Assembly (NCBI GenBank): GCA_945871545.1
Contig: CAMBWJ010000144.1
Span: 1-5,540, forward strand
Length of the DNA stretch: 5,540 bases
From: an uncultured Clostridia bacterium
GTDB lineage: Bacteria; Bacillota_A; Clostridia; Christensenellales; Aristaeellaceae
Direction: 5' to 3'
Each line of letters opens with the position of its first letter. Within the stretch, counting starts at the first letter, position 1. The notes below the pieces were generated by a model, which worked only from the letters and a program-made list of their open reading frames with translations, made no database searches and had not been told where the DNA came from. This document shows positions 5,185 to 5,540 of the stretch, in pieces. The position numbers were made by a program, and so were the translations under genes.

Positions 5185-5540
5185 TTAGTACACGCGCTGA
5201 TCGATCACATCGGCAGCCAGGGTGGACACGACGGTGCCGCAGTCGATGCCGCCAACGCAGTCATACACGCCCTCTTCGGGATGGATGACGGTCTTGTCGA
5301 AGGTCTGGCCTTCTTCCAGAGCCTTGATGGTGGGGATGACGAAGTCAGCGTACAGGGGAGTGCACTCGATGGTGGCGTTCATCTCGCCGGCGACGATGGC
5401 GTCGAAGGCGGTCTTAACGGAGTCGCAGCCAACGATGATGATGTCCTTGCCCGGAACCAGACCGGCAGCCTTGATGGCGTCGATCGCGCCCAGAGCCATG
5501 TCGTCGTTCTGCGCCAGCAGCACGTCGATCTTGTCGATGG
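5185..5540 (-). CDS. ytfQ: Sugar ABC transporter substrate-binding protein, YtfQ-like, 5'-truncated by window edge
   Basis: Extracytoplasmic sugar-binding protein (periplasmic-binding-protein type 1 family, RbsB/YtfQ-like) feeding the downstream ATPase and permeases. Only the last 118 residues are in the window, in an open frame running off the right edge; the GTG at 5521-5523 is an internal valine codon. The stretch LLAQNDDMALGAIDAIKAAG followed by PGKDI is very close to the corresponding YtfQ region, and the Asp in VGCDS occupies the usual sugar-contacting position of the C-terminal lobe. Then come AGEMNATIECTP, equivalent to the xxG-x-NA(T/S)VExTP region of YtfQ, and a tail ending IDQRVY. 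Four cysteines occur in this short part (GCDS, IECTP, YDC, IDC). The signal peptide or lipobox and the promoter lie outside the window. It is the first of the visible genes in transcription order, 96 bases before the ATPase gene. Confidence 0.9.
   Translation of the reverse strand, partial: IDKIDVLLAQNDDMALGAIDAIKAAGLVPGKDIIIVGCDSVKTAFDAIVAGEMNATIECTPLYADFVIPTIKALEEGQTFDKTVIHPEEGVYDCVGGIDCGTVVSTLAADVIDQRVY

Overview
The window holds the 3' part of a malic enzyme gene on the + strand, facing a minus-strand sugar ABC-transporter operon. A 492-base convergent intergenic region full of hairpins lies between them. Coding DNA is GC-rich (about 60% by eye), with G/C-ending codons and strong AGGAGG-type Shine-Dalgarno sequences, one of them in front of a TTG start. 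Together with a bacterial NAD-type malic enzyme and a YtfQRT-YjfF-like transporter, this suggests a GC-rich anaerobic Firmicute (Clostridia-like, perhaps gut or rumen). That assignment is inference, because no taxonomic marker gene is present.

Layout. Bases 1-924 (+): C-terminal 307 residues of malate dehydrogenase (decarboxylating), cut by the left window edge. Bases 925-1416: convergent intergenic region with six hairpins of 11-13 bp stem. Their centres lie at about 980, 1051, 1123, 1195, 1286 and 1357, so steps are 71-72 bases except one of 91. It also contains a 35-base perfect direct repeat and a larger inverted repeat. The outermost hairpins are the best candidates for terminators of the two flanking transcription units. 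Bases 1417-5540 (-), in transcription order: substrate-binding protein (3' end only, 5185-5540), a 96-base gap with two strong hairpins, a two-domain ATPase (3571-5088), permease 1 (2462-3556) and permease 2 (1417-2469, overlapping permease 1 by 8 bases).

Gene order and protein sequence both match the E. coli ytfQ-ytfR-ytfT-yjfF galactofuranose importer, so the operon most likely encodes a complete importer for a furanose or related monosaccharide. The binding protein captures sugar outside the membrane, the two different permeases form a heterodimeric channel, and the double ATPase powers it with one canonical and one degenerate ATP site. The malic enzyme (malate to pyruvate plus CO2) is an unrelated convergent neighbour.

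The coding content is ordinary. The most unusual part is the regularly spaced array of sequence-related hairpins at 959-1374, including a pair of units with nearly identical flanks but different, internally compensated stems. No mobile element, CRISPR array, tRNA or rRNA was seen.
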